Shown here in pieces: positions 23,601-34,859 of a stretch of 64,000 nucleotides of DNA. Below the pieces are notes generated by a model. It ran no database searches and was not told the origin of the DNA. It saw only the letters and a program-made list of their open reading frames with translations. The DNA is from Xenopus tropicalis (lineage: Eukaryota; Chordata; Amphibia; Anura; Pipidae), in contig NC_030677.2 of NCBI RefSeq assembly GCF_000004195.4, positions 175,262,019 to 175,326,018 of the forward strand. Direction: 5' to 3'. Positions within the stretch are counted from its first letter, which is position 1; each line of letters begins with the position of its first letter. Both the position numbers and the translations under genes were made by a program.

Positions 23601-23926
23601 AGGTATAGGATCTGTTATCTGGAAATGTGTTATTGAGGAAGCTTCAAATTATGGGAAGACCATCTCCCATAGACTCCATGTTAAGCAAATAATTCTAATT
23701 TTCAAAAGTAATTTCCTTATTCTCTGTAAAAATAAAACAGTACGTTGTAATTGCTCCAAACTAAGCTGCATGTATCAATATTGGTGGCAAAACAATCCTG
23801 TTGGGTTTATTTAATGCTTAAATGATTATAAGCAGACTTAAGATATGAAGATCCAAATTATGGAAAGATTCCTTATCTGGAAATCTCCAGGTCCCTAGCA
23901 TTCTACATAATAGACCCTATACCTGT
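23601..23926. mobile_element. ACAGGTATGGGAT-type MITE
   Basis: Starts ACAGGTATAGGATCTGTTAT and ends CCCTATACCTGTA, bordered by TA and TAATAATAA tracts. Same orientation as the copy at 22611. Confidence 0.88.
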
Positions 23927-24099
23927 AGTAATAATAATAATAATAATGGCAGAAACGCAATGGCAAAGAAAAGAAATGGACAGAATAATTCTGCTTTCAA
24001 CTTAAAAACCTAAAATATTAATTACTGCATAATGGGAAGATTCCTAGAATTACAATTTTACAATTTAAAGAGGGTAGATTTTTTTAGAATTTTTAGATT

Positions 24100-24165
24100 T
24101 TAAATAATAATAATAATAATAATAATACTAATATTAATAGTTGTGGTTATTATTAGTATTATTAA
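24100..24165. repeat. (TAA)n microsatellite with inverse tail
   Basis: TAATAATAA runs at about 24102-24128, followed by TTATTATTAG-type inverse sequence, so the tract can form a hairpin. A similar TAA run lies at 23930-23946. Confidence 0.85.
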
Positions 24166-24737
24166 AATCCAGGAACTATCTCTACTAAGATAAAAGCATA
24201 TTTGATGACAATGCTTACAGTCTATAACACAGCACTTTATTAAACTTTGTTCTCCTGTAGCGGGCCTGACTGCAGCTTTACAGAAAACCCCCAGGATACT
24301 CACAATTGGAGCTTGAAAATCTCCGTAGATGATTCTTGATGTTCTGGAACAACAGAGTAGTCTCCAGTGATCCAGTTTTTTAGCTACAATTATTTGTACA
24401 AACTTCCCGGTCCCAAAATGAATGTTACAACATTGCTGAAGTAAAAACATTCTGTATGCTGTGTTTCTGCAATCATTTCTTTATAATATATTTCAGATTC
24501 TGAATGAAACTGCTAGCATACTAAACATGTTAATTAATAACAATGGTGAGACACATTGTCTTCTTCATGGGATCCAAGTAAACAATTAAGTCAATAGTTA
24601 TAGTAACAGAAATTGAATGGAAATTGAATTTCAATCAATATATAGATGGTTATTTCATACAGGTATCTACAACCTACTGTTTGGTTGATTTTTCATACTT
24701 GGGGATAGCCTGATCTTTTTTTAGACCTGTATTCATT
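24166..24737. other. Unassigned DNA
   Basis: No repeat recognised. The 116-codon minus-strand frame at 24100-24450 ends in a poly-isoleucine stretch encoded by the microsatellite and has no domain support. Confidence 0.4.
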
Positions 24738-25132
24738 TTATTTCATGGAAAAAAGAACCAACCTGACTAACCTCAAGCATTCTGATATCTTGTGTATCTA
24801 AAAGGAAAAAAAAACACCTGCCAACTGAACTTACTATGTTTTATAAGTTGCCAAAGTTCTGAGGTTGCCCAGAGGTTTTGAATCATTATACTTGTCCTTG
24901 CAGACCAAAAGTCTAAACTGTTTCCCTCATTACCTCCTTATTGATTTGATATTGTTTGTTTGTGACAGCAGTGTGTAAAATTTGAACCCCTGAGTATGGG
25001 ATTTTTGATGGAGTGCACATTGGTGTGAGCTAACCTTATGAGTAAATGAAGCGTGTCAAAATTGTGATCCCATTAATCAATACCTTTCACTCCATAGGGT
25101 TTAATTAATTCCTCTGGCTACTGTTTCTATAT
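24738..25132. repeat. 0.4-kb direct repeat, copy B
   Basis: Second copy of the sequence at 21605-21990, same orientation, about 3.13 kb away. See that entry for landmarks. Confidence 0.85.
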
Positions 25133-25489
25133 CAAAACAATTTAAAACTTTCTTTAAAAATGTCAGTATATTCTGGGCTGGGAGAACTGGGACAATGCTG
25201 GTTCACAACTAAAATACAAACAAAAAACCCTTGGCAATATCAAAGGTTTAAATTGAAATGATCCATGGTGGCAATTTTTTCATACAGTAAAGTCACATAA
25301 TTGCCAGATTTATGGTAGTTGAAGAGCAGTTATAGTAAAGTAGGCTTATAGATTAATGTAAAAATGTATAGATGTTATCAAGGTAAACATAATATATATT
25401 GTATGTTTGTATTCAATGTATTCTTTAAGCAAAAATTCAATTCAAAGATTGCATTATTATAAATTTAAAGTGGTATTGGACCTTTAATT

Positions 25490-25625
25490 TTGAAAGCTGG
25501 GGACCTTGGGTTTTCCAGATATAGGGTCTTTACATAGGTTGATATCTGTAACTTAAGGCAACTACAAAACATTTAAACATTTAAAAAAAAAACAACTAGA
25601 TTTAGTCTATTAAAAGCATTACCAG
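25490..25625 (-). mobile_element. Fragment of ACAGGTATGGGAT-type MITE
   Basis: Contains GAAAGCTGGGGACCTTGGGT, TTCCAGATATAGGGTCTTT and a CATTTAAACATTTAAA run, an eroded inverse copy lacking its far end. Confidence 0.65.
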
Positions 25626-26448
25626 ATAGAACTCTGGGTCCACAGCAGACAGGAAGTCCACAACTCTCTAAACCCATTTAATTATTGTGATCACACACAG
25701 TTTAAACTCTTCTTGTAACTAAACTGCTTCTGATTCCAGTAATCTCCATTGCTCCAGTCACTTTACTAGCCATTCATCTTAGTCTTGTTCTTCAGTCCTC
25801 CTGATTTTCTCTTTTTGAATACACCATCATCTGACCAAGGCTACTGTCAGCTTGTGCAGGCCACACCAATAGGGGCTCATTGTGCATGCACATCAATTAG
25901 CGCACTTCTCCACGTGCCAGTGCACACACATCTAGGTGCCCACCCTTTGAGGCACTCTTTTGCACATCCTGACACATGTGCAGAGCATGTAAATACACAG
26001 CGAGGTCCTCATTCCAAACTGAGATGATTCTATTGCACCTCCTTTTGTGATATTTGTTCCTAGTTTTGACTTTTGGCCTTTTTGTTACTTCTCTTCAAAT
26101 TTCTACCTGACTACTGCTGATTCTGGTTTTGACCTCCACCTGGCTTTTAGATATGATTTAATCTGAACCTGCATCTGATTTTCTGCCTTTGGTTACATTT
26201 AAGTGCCCAATTGCCACAATCTCTATTACTGGCACCTCTGTTACTCTACATCTGGGCTCATTCCTGTTCACAACTCAGGCTCTGAGTTCCAAATGAGAGG
26301 CATAAAGGAGGCTATTGCTCATCAGATTCACCCTAGATTAGTCTGATAGCTAGCTAGCATATTACCTACCAAACAGATGTGTGTCTGTATAGTTTTCATA
26401 AAGTTTCGTCACCCATATGAATATTGTGTGATCCCTGTTAGATTATTA
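25626..26448. other. Unassigned DNA with LTR-like or LINE-like C/T-rich tract
   Basis: 26040-26300 is a C/T-rich tract with repeated CTGATTCTGG / TTTTGACC / CACCTGGC motifs, similar in style to 34000-34400. It may be old retroelement DNA. An 80-codon frame at 25785-26027 is not convincing. Confidence 0.3.
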
Positions 26449-26639
26449 GGGCCAGGTTTATCATAGCTTGAGCCTTCAGGCTTGAGACCCCCAAAAACCA
26501 CCTAAGAAATCCCACTCAGGGAAAAAACTCAGCTAATGAGTTATTTTTGCCCAAAACCCCATGTGAATTCCATAACTCAAGCAGGGTTTCCTTTATGATT
26601 TCACAAGCCTGAAGGCTCAAGCAATCATAAATGTGCCCC
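26449..26639. mobile_element. PIF/Harbinger-like MITE (191 bp)
   Basis: Inverted ends GGGCCAGGTTTATCATAGC and AATCATAAATGTGCCCC, with the inner inverse pair TTGAGCCTTCAGGCTT / AAGCCTGAAGGCTCAA. A 3-bp duplication TTA flanks it (26446-26448 and 26640-26642). Confidence 0.85.
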
Positions 26640-26642
26640 TTA

Positions 26643-27796
26643 GAGTTAGGATTCTAAAGATTCTAGAGAAGTCAGATCCAATTCACAACAAACTGAATTG
26701 GCTAACATTTTACAAAAGTCACAGGCAAGCAATCAGAAGCCTGTGCTTTGGAGTGGATCAATACATTTCTTGTTTTAGTCTCTAACATTACACTAGTAGC
26801 AGAAAAGAACATCAATAAAAATCAGTACTATTTGTAGATAAAATCTCAGTGTTCCCTTTTAAACATTTTGGGTCTTTGGTCGTTTGCATTGTCCTCTGTT
26901 TCTTAAATATTGACTGGGTGCATCTACTCCCTTAAATACAACATGACCCTTTAGATGAGCACAGAGCTATTTCTTCAGATCTCCATAGAGGGAGTTTCTC
27001 AGAGTGGGGTGTCTCACAATGCTAAAGGACAAAGAATATCAAAGATATTAAATGTATAAGATAGAGTTGTAAAAATTATAGATGTGCTTACATCTAAATT
27101 TAGGTAAGCTGAAAATGGCTATGTGCTAATAAAAATTGTATTGCATCTCCAAATACAACCTACAGACTAATTTAGAATGGTTATAATTTGCTTTTTTGCA
27201 GCGAATTAAAGACTCTGTTAAGTCTGAAATCCATTATAATTGAACATGCATCTAGAAAAAATCAATAATATGAAGGTATTAATATTATATCTACATTTTA
27301 ATGAGATGATTTGAGGCATTTCCCGGAACTAGTGAAATAACTCAACAAAATGCCATAGTAATGCAATTAATATTCTGAATTACAGTACATACAGAATGAT
27401 GAGGGAGCAGAACTATCAGAGTCTTTTTTAGCAAGCCATTTTTTGCCATTGGCCATATTTTATCTGAAACTGAAAGATTTTTGTAGTAACACAATTAAAT
27501 TAGTCTCTGTTTATTTAATATTTGAAAGCACAGTAATATGTGTGCTCTATTGGTTTTAAAGGTTGCTGCTTTAAGGTACCAGTGGGCCCAGGGAAAAGAT
27601 CTCATTTGCAGGCCCCCACAACTACTCCATTACATTTCCAATATGACTAGCTTTAAGCAGAGGAGCTTGAATACAATAAGGTAGGAAATACAGAAAAAAA
27701 TATGTTCTTACTGAAATAGACATGAGGTCCAGGCTCGCCAGCCTGTAACAACAGTGTTGGAAATAGATAAATAAAAGCTTATTATTAAAAATATAT
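26643..27796. other. Repeat-poor unassigned DNA
   Basis: No gene or repeat recognised. 27110-27390 is an even, repeat-free AT-rich block that could be regulatory, but nothing in a single sequence can confirm this. Confidence 0.3.
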
Positions 27797-27807
27797 GCAT
27801 ATATATA

Positions 27808-27841
<34 letters not shown>
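27797..27841. repeat. (TA)n microsatellite
   Basis: An ATATAT tract with one TTTATA interruption. It borders the Penelope-like fragment on its left; another TA tract (28052-28070) borders it on the right. Confidence 0.95.
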
Positions 27842-27844
<3 letters not shown>

Positions 27845-28050
27845 ACAAGTTGCTGGAAAGGTGCACACCATAAAATACAGATGATACCTGGGTGCCCGTG
27901 CAGATAGACGTGGATACACAAGGTTAGAATGACAGCACTCGCAGGCAGTTTTTCATGAAGAATCACAAAAAGTTTACATAAGAAGATTTGAGGCTTTATT
28001 CAGTCCGACGTTTCAGTTCCTGTCTGGAACTTTCATCAGGGACAGTCTCT
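27842..28050 (-). mobile_element. Penelope-like retroelement fragment
   Basis: Contains CAGCACTCGCAGGCAGTTTT and GACGTTTCAGTTCC, features I recognise from vertebrate Penelope-like element repeats. Read on the minus strand it starts with a hammerhead-ribozyme-like core, known from the terminal repeats of such elements. No reverse transcriptase or GIY-YIG endonuclease coding is present, so this is a short fragment. It is bounded by TA tracts. Confidence 0.6.
28001..28043 (-). ncRNA. Hammerhead-ribozyme-like motif (minimal type I)
   Basis: On the minus strand: CTGATGA at 28039-28033, GAAA at 28014-28011, and between them a 6-bp stem II (AGTTCC/GGAACT, 28031-28026 with 28020-28015; loop AGACA). 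Stem I is GTCC (28043-28040) with GGAC (28006-28003). The expected cleavage triplet GTC is at 28009-28007. Stem III is only ACGT, a self-complementary sequence, as in minimal hammerheads thought to act as dimers. One extra A (28032) sits between CTGATGA and stem II and may weaken activity. Structure is inferred by eye. Confidence 0.6.
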
Positions 28051-28070
28051 GATATATATATATATATATT

Positions 28071-29382
28071 TTTTATTTTTTTTTAAATATATAACATATG
28101 GTCTAATAGAAAAAGCAAAAGTGATTATATTATAGCTGGGTTGTAGCCATTTCTAGGGGATAATTCAGTCATAGCAGTTATGGTAAATGAAAGATCTCAT
28201 GGTGGGTCCCCAGTCCTGGTGGGACCTGGGCATTTGCCCCTTTTGCCCCTTTATTAAAATGGCTGGAGCCTTGTTTACATTTTACTTTAGGTCATTGGAG
28301 GATAATGTTGTCCCCGTCCAGCGTGACCAATGGGGTGGGGTAAAGCATGTCTGAACACTTCAGTTACTTTTTTACCATGTTTTTACCAACATGGCTATTC
28401 CAATGTTCCTTATGTAAGTCTATGCATTAAATTCTGTTTACAGTCCCAGGCTACTGTGAGACATGGCAACAATTACTTTATCTGTGGCTGTTCCATGCAA
28501 GCCTTTGTACATTGTAATAGTGAGAATACTGAAGCCAGTTGTATCAGAGAAAGTCCCATTCATTTAAAGATTTGAATAAAACAGAAACTCGGAGGTAGCA
28601 ATGCTATCTTTAGGTCAGATGTCTCTTCTGTTTTCTTTCCAACATTTGTATTATTATTTTCTAGTACATGGATAAATGCGGAAGGGTAATCAAGTGCCGC
28701 ATATCTCTCCCATCAATGAAAGCTGCTTTTTTGAAATGAAAACCTAATGCATGCTTTTAGTGGTTTGTTCTTTCAATATATACAGAAGCTATATGGGGGC
28801 TGCATGGAATTGTGTGCTATTTCCATGGATACAGTTCCGAAATGGAATTTCAGCTACATTGTTTTGTTTCAGCAGATACAACTTCCTAAATGTAAAAGAA
28901 AGATGTATAAAAAGCTGTTTAGTTCTCATGTGGAAAGCCCCAGAGGATGCAAGCAAAACATTTGTCTCATGCTGAAAACAAGACAAAAATGGATTCTTTT
29001 TTTTGTTCTAAATAAAACAAAAGAAAGAGGAGATAAATGCATTTTATGGGCTTGACAAGTTTTGACAATCTTGGTAGAGATTATTTACAGTAAATAATAA
29101 AACAAAAGGTTTCAGTTGCAATGTTTTAGATGCTACTTAGGTTGTTAAACCTGTGTATTTATTATTCAATATTATTCTTTTGCATTGTGGAAGCCACATG
29201 CTTTATACATAACTGGGAATATTCCATATAGTCTTCTTTCTGTGTGATACAAAACTGACAGGTGATGTGTTATTATATAATTGGTTTGTATTCATTGCTT
29301 TTTTGGTTTGATTTACATTTTTACATAGGGATATAATTTGAAATTGTAATTGACAATTTTTTAAAGAAAATTTATTTAAAGA
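28071..29382. other. Unassigned DNA
   Basis: No gene supported. Overlapping frames of 102 and 74 codons at 28747-29055 have no recognisable domain and no splice sites that would make an exon. Confidence 0.4.
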
Positions 29383-29640
29383 CAGGGTCGGACTGGGAGG
29401 TGTAGGGGCCCTGCACCCCCCCAAGGGACCCCCGTCCCCAAGGGACCCCCGCCATGGTCCCCACACACAACCCGGCCAACGCCCCCCCCCAACCCCCTAC
29501 CCCGAGCGTGAATACTTGGGCCAGTCAGAAGAGGGGGACCTGTATGCTACTGAGTATCCAGCAGGGATCGGTTCTGGGCTGCCGGGGCCCACCAGGTTTT
29601 TTCCCACTGTCCTGCTGGCCCAGTCCAGTTTTTATAAAAA
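29383..29640. mobile_element. hAT-like MITE, right end eroded
   Basis: Starts CAGGGTCGGACTGGGAGG. Near the right end is GGCCCACCAGGTTTTTTCCC followed by GGCCCAGTCCAG, the expected inverse of the start but lacking the final CGACCCTG. GC-rich interior with C runs. No target duplication found because of the damaged end. Confidence 0.7.
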
Positions 29641-29667
29641 AGTCAAACATCCTAATAAGGACACAAA

Positions 29668-30450
29668 GGGCCTGATTCACTAAAGTGCGATAAAATGTGC
29701 GCTATTTTTAGCGTGCGCTATAAATTTTACCGCGTCTTAATTTTGGCAATTTTTCGCACGATTCACTATAAGCATACTTGAGCTTTTTTACGCGCGATAT
29801 TGCATGCGTTATTTAACTCGCGAAGACTATTTCAATGCGGTATTTGCCGGTACATGCGCTAAATTACGCACGCGAATAGTCGCCGCATATGAATTGCCAT
29901 TGGCGGATTGTTTTGCGAAACGCATGAAAAAATCTGCCGCAAAAAAATTCAACGCACATCCAAAAATTCGCTGCAAATCCATGCCTGGCGAAACATTTCG
30001 AGCAAATGAACACACGCCATGTTAGCCATACACGCCAATACTTGCGGAAAATTACTGTATTAAAAATGAACATTTTGCTGCAAACTGGCGGCTGCGTCAC
30101 TCTAGGGGAAACACAGACTTCAATAAATAACACTGCAAAGTCCATATTTTATTGCAAAAATGTAATTTACTGTACTTTTCTATAATTATCGCCTGCCTGT
30201 AGTAGGAGTTAATTTTCGCATAGCCGAATGCGATATTTAGCGCGCAAAAGTTATAGTGAATCATGCGATCATATTCTTTTCAGCGCGGAAAATAACGCAT
30301 GCTGTAAAACTAGCGCGAGAAATACCGCATGCGAAAATGGTGATTTATGGCACGCGATAATACTATGGTGAATCGCGCGCAAATTATCGCGTCTTTTTTA
30401 CCGCAAAAAAGCGTGCGATAATTTTTATCGCACTTTAGTGAATCAGGCCC
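29668..30450. mobile_element. Long-TIR foldback MITE (0.78 kb)
   Basis: Ends GGGCCTGATTCACTAAAGTG and CACTTTAGTGAATCAGGCCC are perfect inverses, flanked by AAA on both sides (3-bp duplication). Long, partly complementary arms carry GCGATAAAATTT and CGCGCG motifs. The CpG-rich interior gives chance open frames on both strands (73, 62, 93 and 79 codons), none of which resembles a protein. Confidence 0.9.
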
Positions 30451-30805
30451 AAAGGTTCCTAATTTAGTAAGGGTGTATCTCTCTAACAAATGCCTGCCCC
30501 TCCTGGTCGAAACCATTAGGGCAGAATAAGGAGCTTGTGCAACTGGCACTGAATCCCAGTATATAAAAGTATTCCTATATGATTTAGCTGCGCAACACAG
30601 GGCTAATTGTCCTAATACTTTTTAATTATTAACAGATGATTAGTGATGAGTGATCTGCAGGAAATTTCACATTAACTCCAATGCTAAAATTAATTGGAGT
30701 CAATGGGAAGGTGGAATTACACTGCAGTTAAGGGGCTTTTAGCTCTAAAATAGCATATTCATTGCCCTACCTGGTTAGAGAAGAAAAAAGAAAAAAAAAA
30801 GGCTT

Positions 30806-30970
30806 AAAGGAACAGTAAGAACAGTATAGGAAGTATAGAGACATCAGTATCCCTGTTGTGACTTCAAAAAAGTCATTACACTACAAAAGCAACTCACAGC
30901 AACCTATCAGCAGGCAGCATTAACTGGTGAAACTTAGCACCTTTTATTACATATGGAGGTTAAACCTTTT
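30806..30970. mobile_element. T2-type MITE fragment
   Basis: Starts TTAAAGGAACAGTAAGAACA, a TTAAAGGRR-type end like that at 52132. The right end is lost where the minisatellite-bearing element begins. Confidence 0.65.
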
Positions 30971-31831
30971 ACGACTTTGATCATTCAGTTCATGGTTTTG
31001 GAAGCCTCCTATAGGGCTCAATGGCACTCTGCAGCTTCAACCCGGCCCAAGGAAAGTCTTCCATAGGGCTCAATGGCACTCTGCAGCTCCAACCCGGCCC
31101 AAGGAAAGTCTCCCATAGGGCTCAATGGCACTCTGCAGCTCCAACCTGGCCCAAGGAAAGTCTCCCATAGGGCTCAATGGCACTCTGCAGCTCCAACCTG
31201 GCCCAAGGAAAGTCTCCCATAGGGCTCAATGGCACTCTGCAGCTCCAACCTGGCCCAAGGAAAGTCTCCCATAGGGCTCAATGGCACTCTGCAGCTCCAA
31301 CCTGGCCCAAGGAAAGTCTCCCATAGGGCTCAATGGCACTCTGCAGCTCCAACCCGGCCCAAGGAAAGTCTCCCATAGGGCTCAATGGCACTCTGCAGCT
31401 CCAACCCTGCCCAAGGAAAGTCTCCCATAGGGCTCAATGGCACTCTGCAGCTCCAACCCGGCCCAAGGAAAGTCTCCCATAGGGCTCAATGGCACTCTGC
31501 AGCTCCAACCTGGCCCAAGGAAAGTCTCCCATAGAACTCAATGGCACTCTGCAGCTCCAACCTGGCCCAAGGAAAGTCTCCCATAGGGCTCAATGGCACT
31601 CTGCAGCTCCAACCTGGCCCAAGGAAAGTCTCCCATAGGGCTCAATGGCACTCTGCAGCTCCAGCCTGGCCCAAGGAAAGTCACGATACCAAAGCTTGAA
31701 TGAATCCGAAACTTTCGTACTCGGCGCAACAATATGAATTTGTAGCGACGGCGACAAAAAATTAGTGCAAGATATGAAATAGTCGCGAAAAAAACGCATT
31801 CCGACCGTTCATAGATTGATAAATCTCCCCC
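30971..31831. mobile_element. Minisatellite-bearing MITE, left end truncated
   Basis: The left part begins abruptly near ACGACTTTGATCATTCAG. The right part after the array reads TCACGATACCAAAGCTTGAA, then AAAACGCATTCCGACCG, ending GATTGATAAATCTCCCC. It is the same family frame as 45838-46924 and 50708-51708. It contains array 3. Confidence 0.8.
31005..31680. repeat. 52-bp minisatellite array 3 (13 units)
   Basis: Thirteen units of exactly 52 bp. Variants include AGCTTCAACCC in the first unit, CCAACCCTGCCC in the eighth, TAGAACTCAA in the eleventh and CCAGCCTGG in the last. No indel. Confidence 0.97.
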
Positions 31832-32010
31832 TGAGTGTGTCCATTTGCAAATATTCCATATTTAAAAAGCTTTTAAGCACATTCCCACTGCAAATAAAAA
31901 ATCGCAAATATGTTTGCACAATAAATGCACCAGTCTTTATAAATATGGGCAGGGCAAATATGTTCACTGTGCAAATAATTCTGCGCTGCACAAATTTTAT
32001 AAATGACCCC
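31832..32010. repeat. Possible MITE remnant
   Basis: Contains TTTGCAAATATTCCATATTT and recurring GCAAATATGTT motifs, ending near TTATAAATGACCCCCC, which resembles a Harbinger-like right end. The left end is unclear. Confidence 0.4.
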
Positions 32011-32944
32011 CCTTTGTTTTTTTTATCCAGTAAAACAGGCGGTAAGGTGAAATTCTAGTGCGGATTCACAAGTCTTGCTTCAAAACCATCATGCCCAAAA
32101 TTGTTTCCTTATCCCTATAAATTATAGAAGGCACTCCAAGTAAAGATACAGTATTTTCAACCTATCAACATTCATCCTGGCATAGTAAGCATATACTGCC
32201 TGCAGGGCAGGGTGCAAAGTACAAAAAACAGACACAATCTGCCATGTTTTTTGTACTACAGGTAGCGGAATTCCTGCTTCATGATGAAATAACTTTAACC
32301 AAAGAACCTCTGAGTCTTGGCTGCAGACTGAAGATACTGATATTAGATACACAATTGGTGGTAATAAATCCTCACACAAATAAACACTTATAAGTAGCTC
32401 TACTTCAGAGTAAATGGAAGATTATTTACCAGAAGGCTTTTCTGACATCAGCAAAAACGTTATGTTTCGAAACACTTAAAGGCAAAAATATCAGTTTACT
32501 ACAAATGGAAGAAAACTAATATCATTTACATAATTTGGATATTTACATGCTGCTCTAAATACAACTCTCTGCCTTTTTTTTCCTCTAAACCTAGAGATAT
32601 TCAGGGTTTAGCATAACAAAATAATGGAAAACAAAATTAAAAAAAACCCATGCAAAAATGCTGTTTCTGCTGGATATGGATCTTAATTACGTTACAATTC
32701 TGAAATCACTGATCAATCACTACCAAAGACTGATTCGCTGTGGATTATTGTGTTTGAAAGAGCTGTTACGTCTTATCCAAGAATATCCATGGAATTAAAA
32801 TTAGCTATGATTGCATTGCCTTTCTAGCAGTCTGACCTTGATAACATTTTCATTTGGAATCGATCTCGCCCATAGAATTACAGTATTTTCATCCAATATT
32901 TAATGAAGTTTCTCATTTTGTGTCAGCTATACAGTAAAACAAAT
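32011..32944. other. Repeat-poor block
   Basis: No gene recognised. 32690-32940 contains no element ends or tandem structure and could be a conserved regulatory block, on texture alone. Confidence 0.3.
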
Positions 32945-33071
32945 GTATGTACCCTGGGCCGGGGCAGTTTTTTGCTAACAGGAGCACCAGCCCGGGGAAT
33001 CAGGTAAGTGAATACAATCACTGGGGGAGGGGTACCTAACATTTTGGCACCCCCCTTTCCTTCTCCTTTAA
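32945..33071. mobile_element. T2-like MITE fragment
   Basis: Reads CCTGGGCCGGGGCAG, then GGCACCCCCC, and ends CCTTCTCCTTTAA, the inverse of a TTAAAGGAGAAGG end matching the TTAAAGGRR rule. The left end is short or lost. A weaker relative is at 3600-3667. Confidence 0.55.
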
Positions 33072-34000
33072 AAGAAATTCCAGCAACACACACTTTTTAA
33101 AATAAATGTTGCCTTCCAAACTAATTTATTTCAATATTCCAGAACTGGGATAATTTATTATAAGGAACATAATTAACTTTTATTAATGTCGGCAGATGAT
33201 ATGGAGCCTTACTGACTGTAAATGACGCTTGCCATCTGGTGATCTACTGTTTATTTTTGTTGTGTTCATTTATTAATGCTGATTATAGCTGTAAAATGCC
33301 TTGATGTACACTGAAAATATAATGCATTATGTATTGTTCCATACCGGTATATTTTGCACAATTGTACAGCTCAGTGAGTGCATTAATAAGAAGGGTACAT
33401 TAATGTTTGTTATATTTAATTAATTGGCACAGTTTTAGTCGGAAGGTCTAACACAGTGATGAACAGAAGCAAAACAGTTGGTCTCGAGGCCATTGGGGCA
33501 GTTTTCTAGTGCCATAATGGGTTGCAGCTTCATATTGGTCGCATATGGTATCAGCAGAATGGAGGACAGATTGCAAATGAAGAAATGTCTTTATAGGTCT
33601 GGGGCTGGAAATATGGTCATCCTATCATGTCTATTTTAGTTTACTGTTCATCCCTGTGTGTTAAACATTTAGCTAGAAAGCATTAATATACTGTAAAATA
33701 CTGTAGATTTCACAGCTCAAAACCCATGTAGCTGCATACATAGTTGTTTGGCACAAAATCTGGACAACTAACCTGCGAAGAAAACCTAAATTCACCTGAA
33801 TCAATCAATTAATTAAAGTCAGCCAAATAACTAAAAAAACAATTCAGAAACCAATACCAAAAATGAATTTTAGTAGATGGATGATAATTGTATGGATTCC
33901 ACAATAAGTACAACATACTGAAAACAGCATCCCCATTTCTGTTAGAAACACTTTGGTCTAGAACTAGGGATCATGTGTATACTGATTGCTGCTACTCCAG
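33072..34000. other. Repeat-poor block
   Basis: No gene or repeat. 33160-33430 includes TTATTAATG motifs, a CCATCTGGTG E-box-like site and TAATGCATTATG, suggestive of a regulatory element. This is not testable here. Confidence 0.3.
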
Positions 34001-34572
34001 GTTGAGCCACAGGAGGCACTGCTGTTATAGCCTGAAGGTTAATATCAGTGACTTTTCCTCCTGGCTGTATCTCTGGCTGATACTGTGATTCAGCTGCAGG
34101 CAAAAGCCAAATTAAGTTGATATTTACTCTGGGCTGGGTCATTGTGCTTTTGCTTTGATCAAGCCATCTATGTATCTGTCTGAGTGTTCTGTCCGAGTAT
34201 CCTGTTGTTGTCCCAGGTTGTTCTTGTCCCATCCTTGTTCCCCATTCTCTGACACCCTGCTTTTGACCCTTGGTGCATAATCTGGATTCCTGCAGCCTGC
34301 CCTGACATTCTGCCTGTGCATAAACTCTGTTTGCTGGCTGCCTGCCCTGACCTTGTGCCCAAACTGGGACTTATTTTGATTGCCACCTGCCCAGACCAAC
34401 GTGGCTAAAATTTTGGTACTGCGTGCTTGTGTTCATGGGTCCCAATATAAATAAGTTTTATGGGGCCCCACAGTTTCTGATGGCAGCCCTGGTAAGCAAC
34501 TATAGTGTGTGTTCCTAGTGTGGGGGCACAATTCCTTTTTTTAACCAGGAGCTGAATATTAGGAGGGATCAG
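34001..34572. repeat. C/T-rich repeat-like tract, possibly retroelement-derived
   Basis: Contains repeated CTGCCTG/CCTGCCCTGACC motifs (for example 34300-34360), a texture common in Xenopus retroelement termini. The overlapping short minus-strand frames (72-96 codons) follow from this biased composition and are rejected as genes. Confidence 0.35.
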
Positions 34573-34851
34573 CAGGGCCGGAACTAGGGGCAGGCAGACT
34601 AGGCAAATGCCTAGGGTGCAATGCGGGAGGGGCACATACCTCATTTCTGCCTACCCCTAGTCCAAGTGTTCCAATCCCAGTGATGCTCCCAGCCCTGCCT
34701 GCATTCCTGTGCTCCTCCACTGCATGTTTTCCTCTCCACCCCACCCCATTGCCATCCCCGTGTGCATAAATGCGTGCTCGCACTGGAGAGTGGTGGTGCG
34801 AGGTGGCCGTCCGGGTTGCTTAGGGCTCCTGACCAGCCTGGCCCAGCACTA
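34573..34851. mobile_element. hAT-type MITE with perfect 8-bp target duplication
   Basis: Starts CAGGGCCGGAACTAGG; the right end read inversely is TAGTGCTGGGCCAGG, an imperfect inverse. The perfect 8-bp direct repeat GGGATCAG flanks it (34565-34572 and 34852-34859). 279 bp, GC-rich, no coding capacity. Confidence 0.85.
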
Positions 34852-34859
34852 GGGATCAG

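Noticed and set aside
24100..24450. 116-codon minus-strand frame
   Set aside because: Its end is encoded by a TAA microsatellite (poly-isoleucine), and nothing else resembles a known protein.
28747..29055. 102-codon plus-strand frame as a possible exon or small gene
   Set aside because: No recognisable domain, an overlapping 74-codon frame in another phase, and no clear splice or promoter context.
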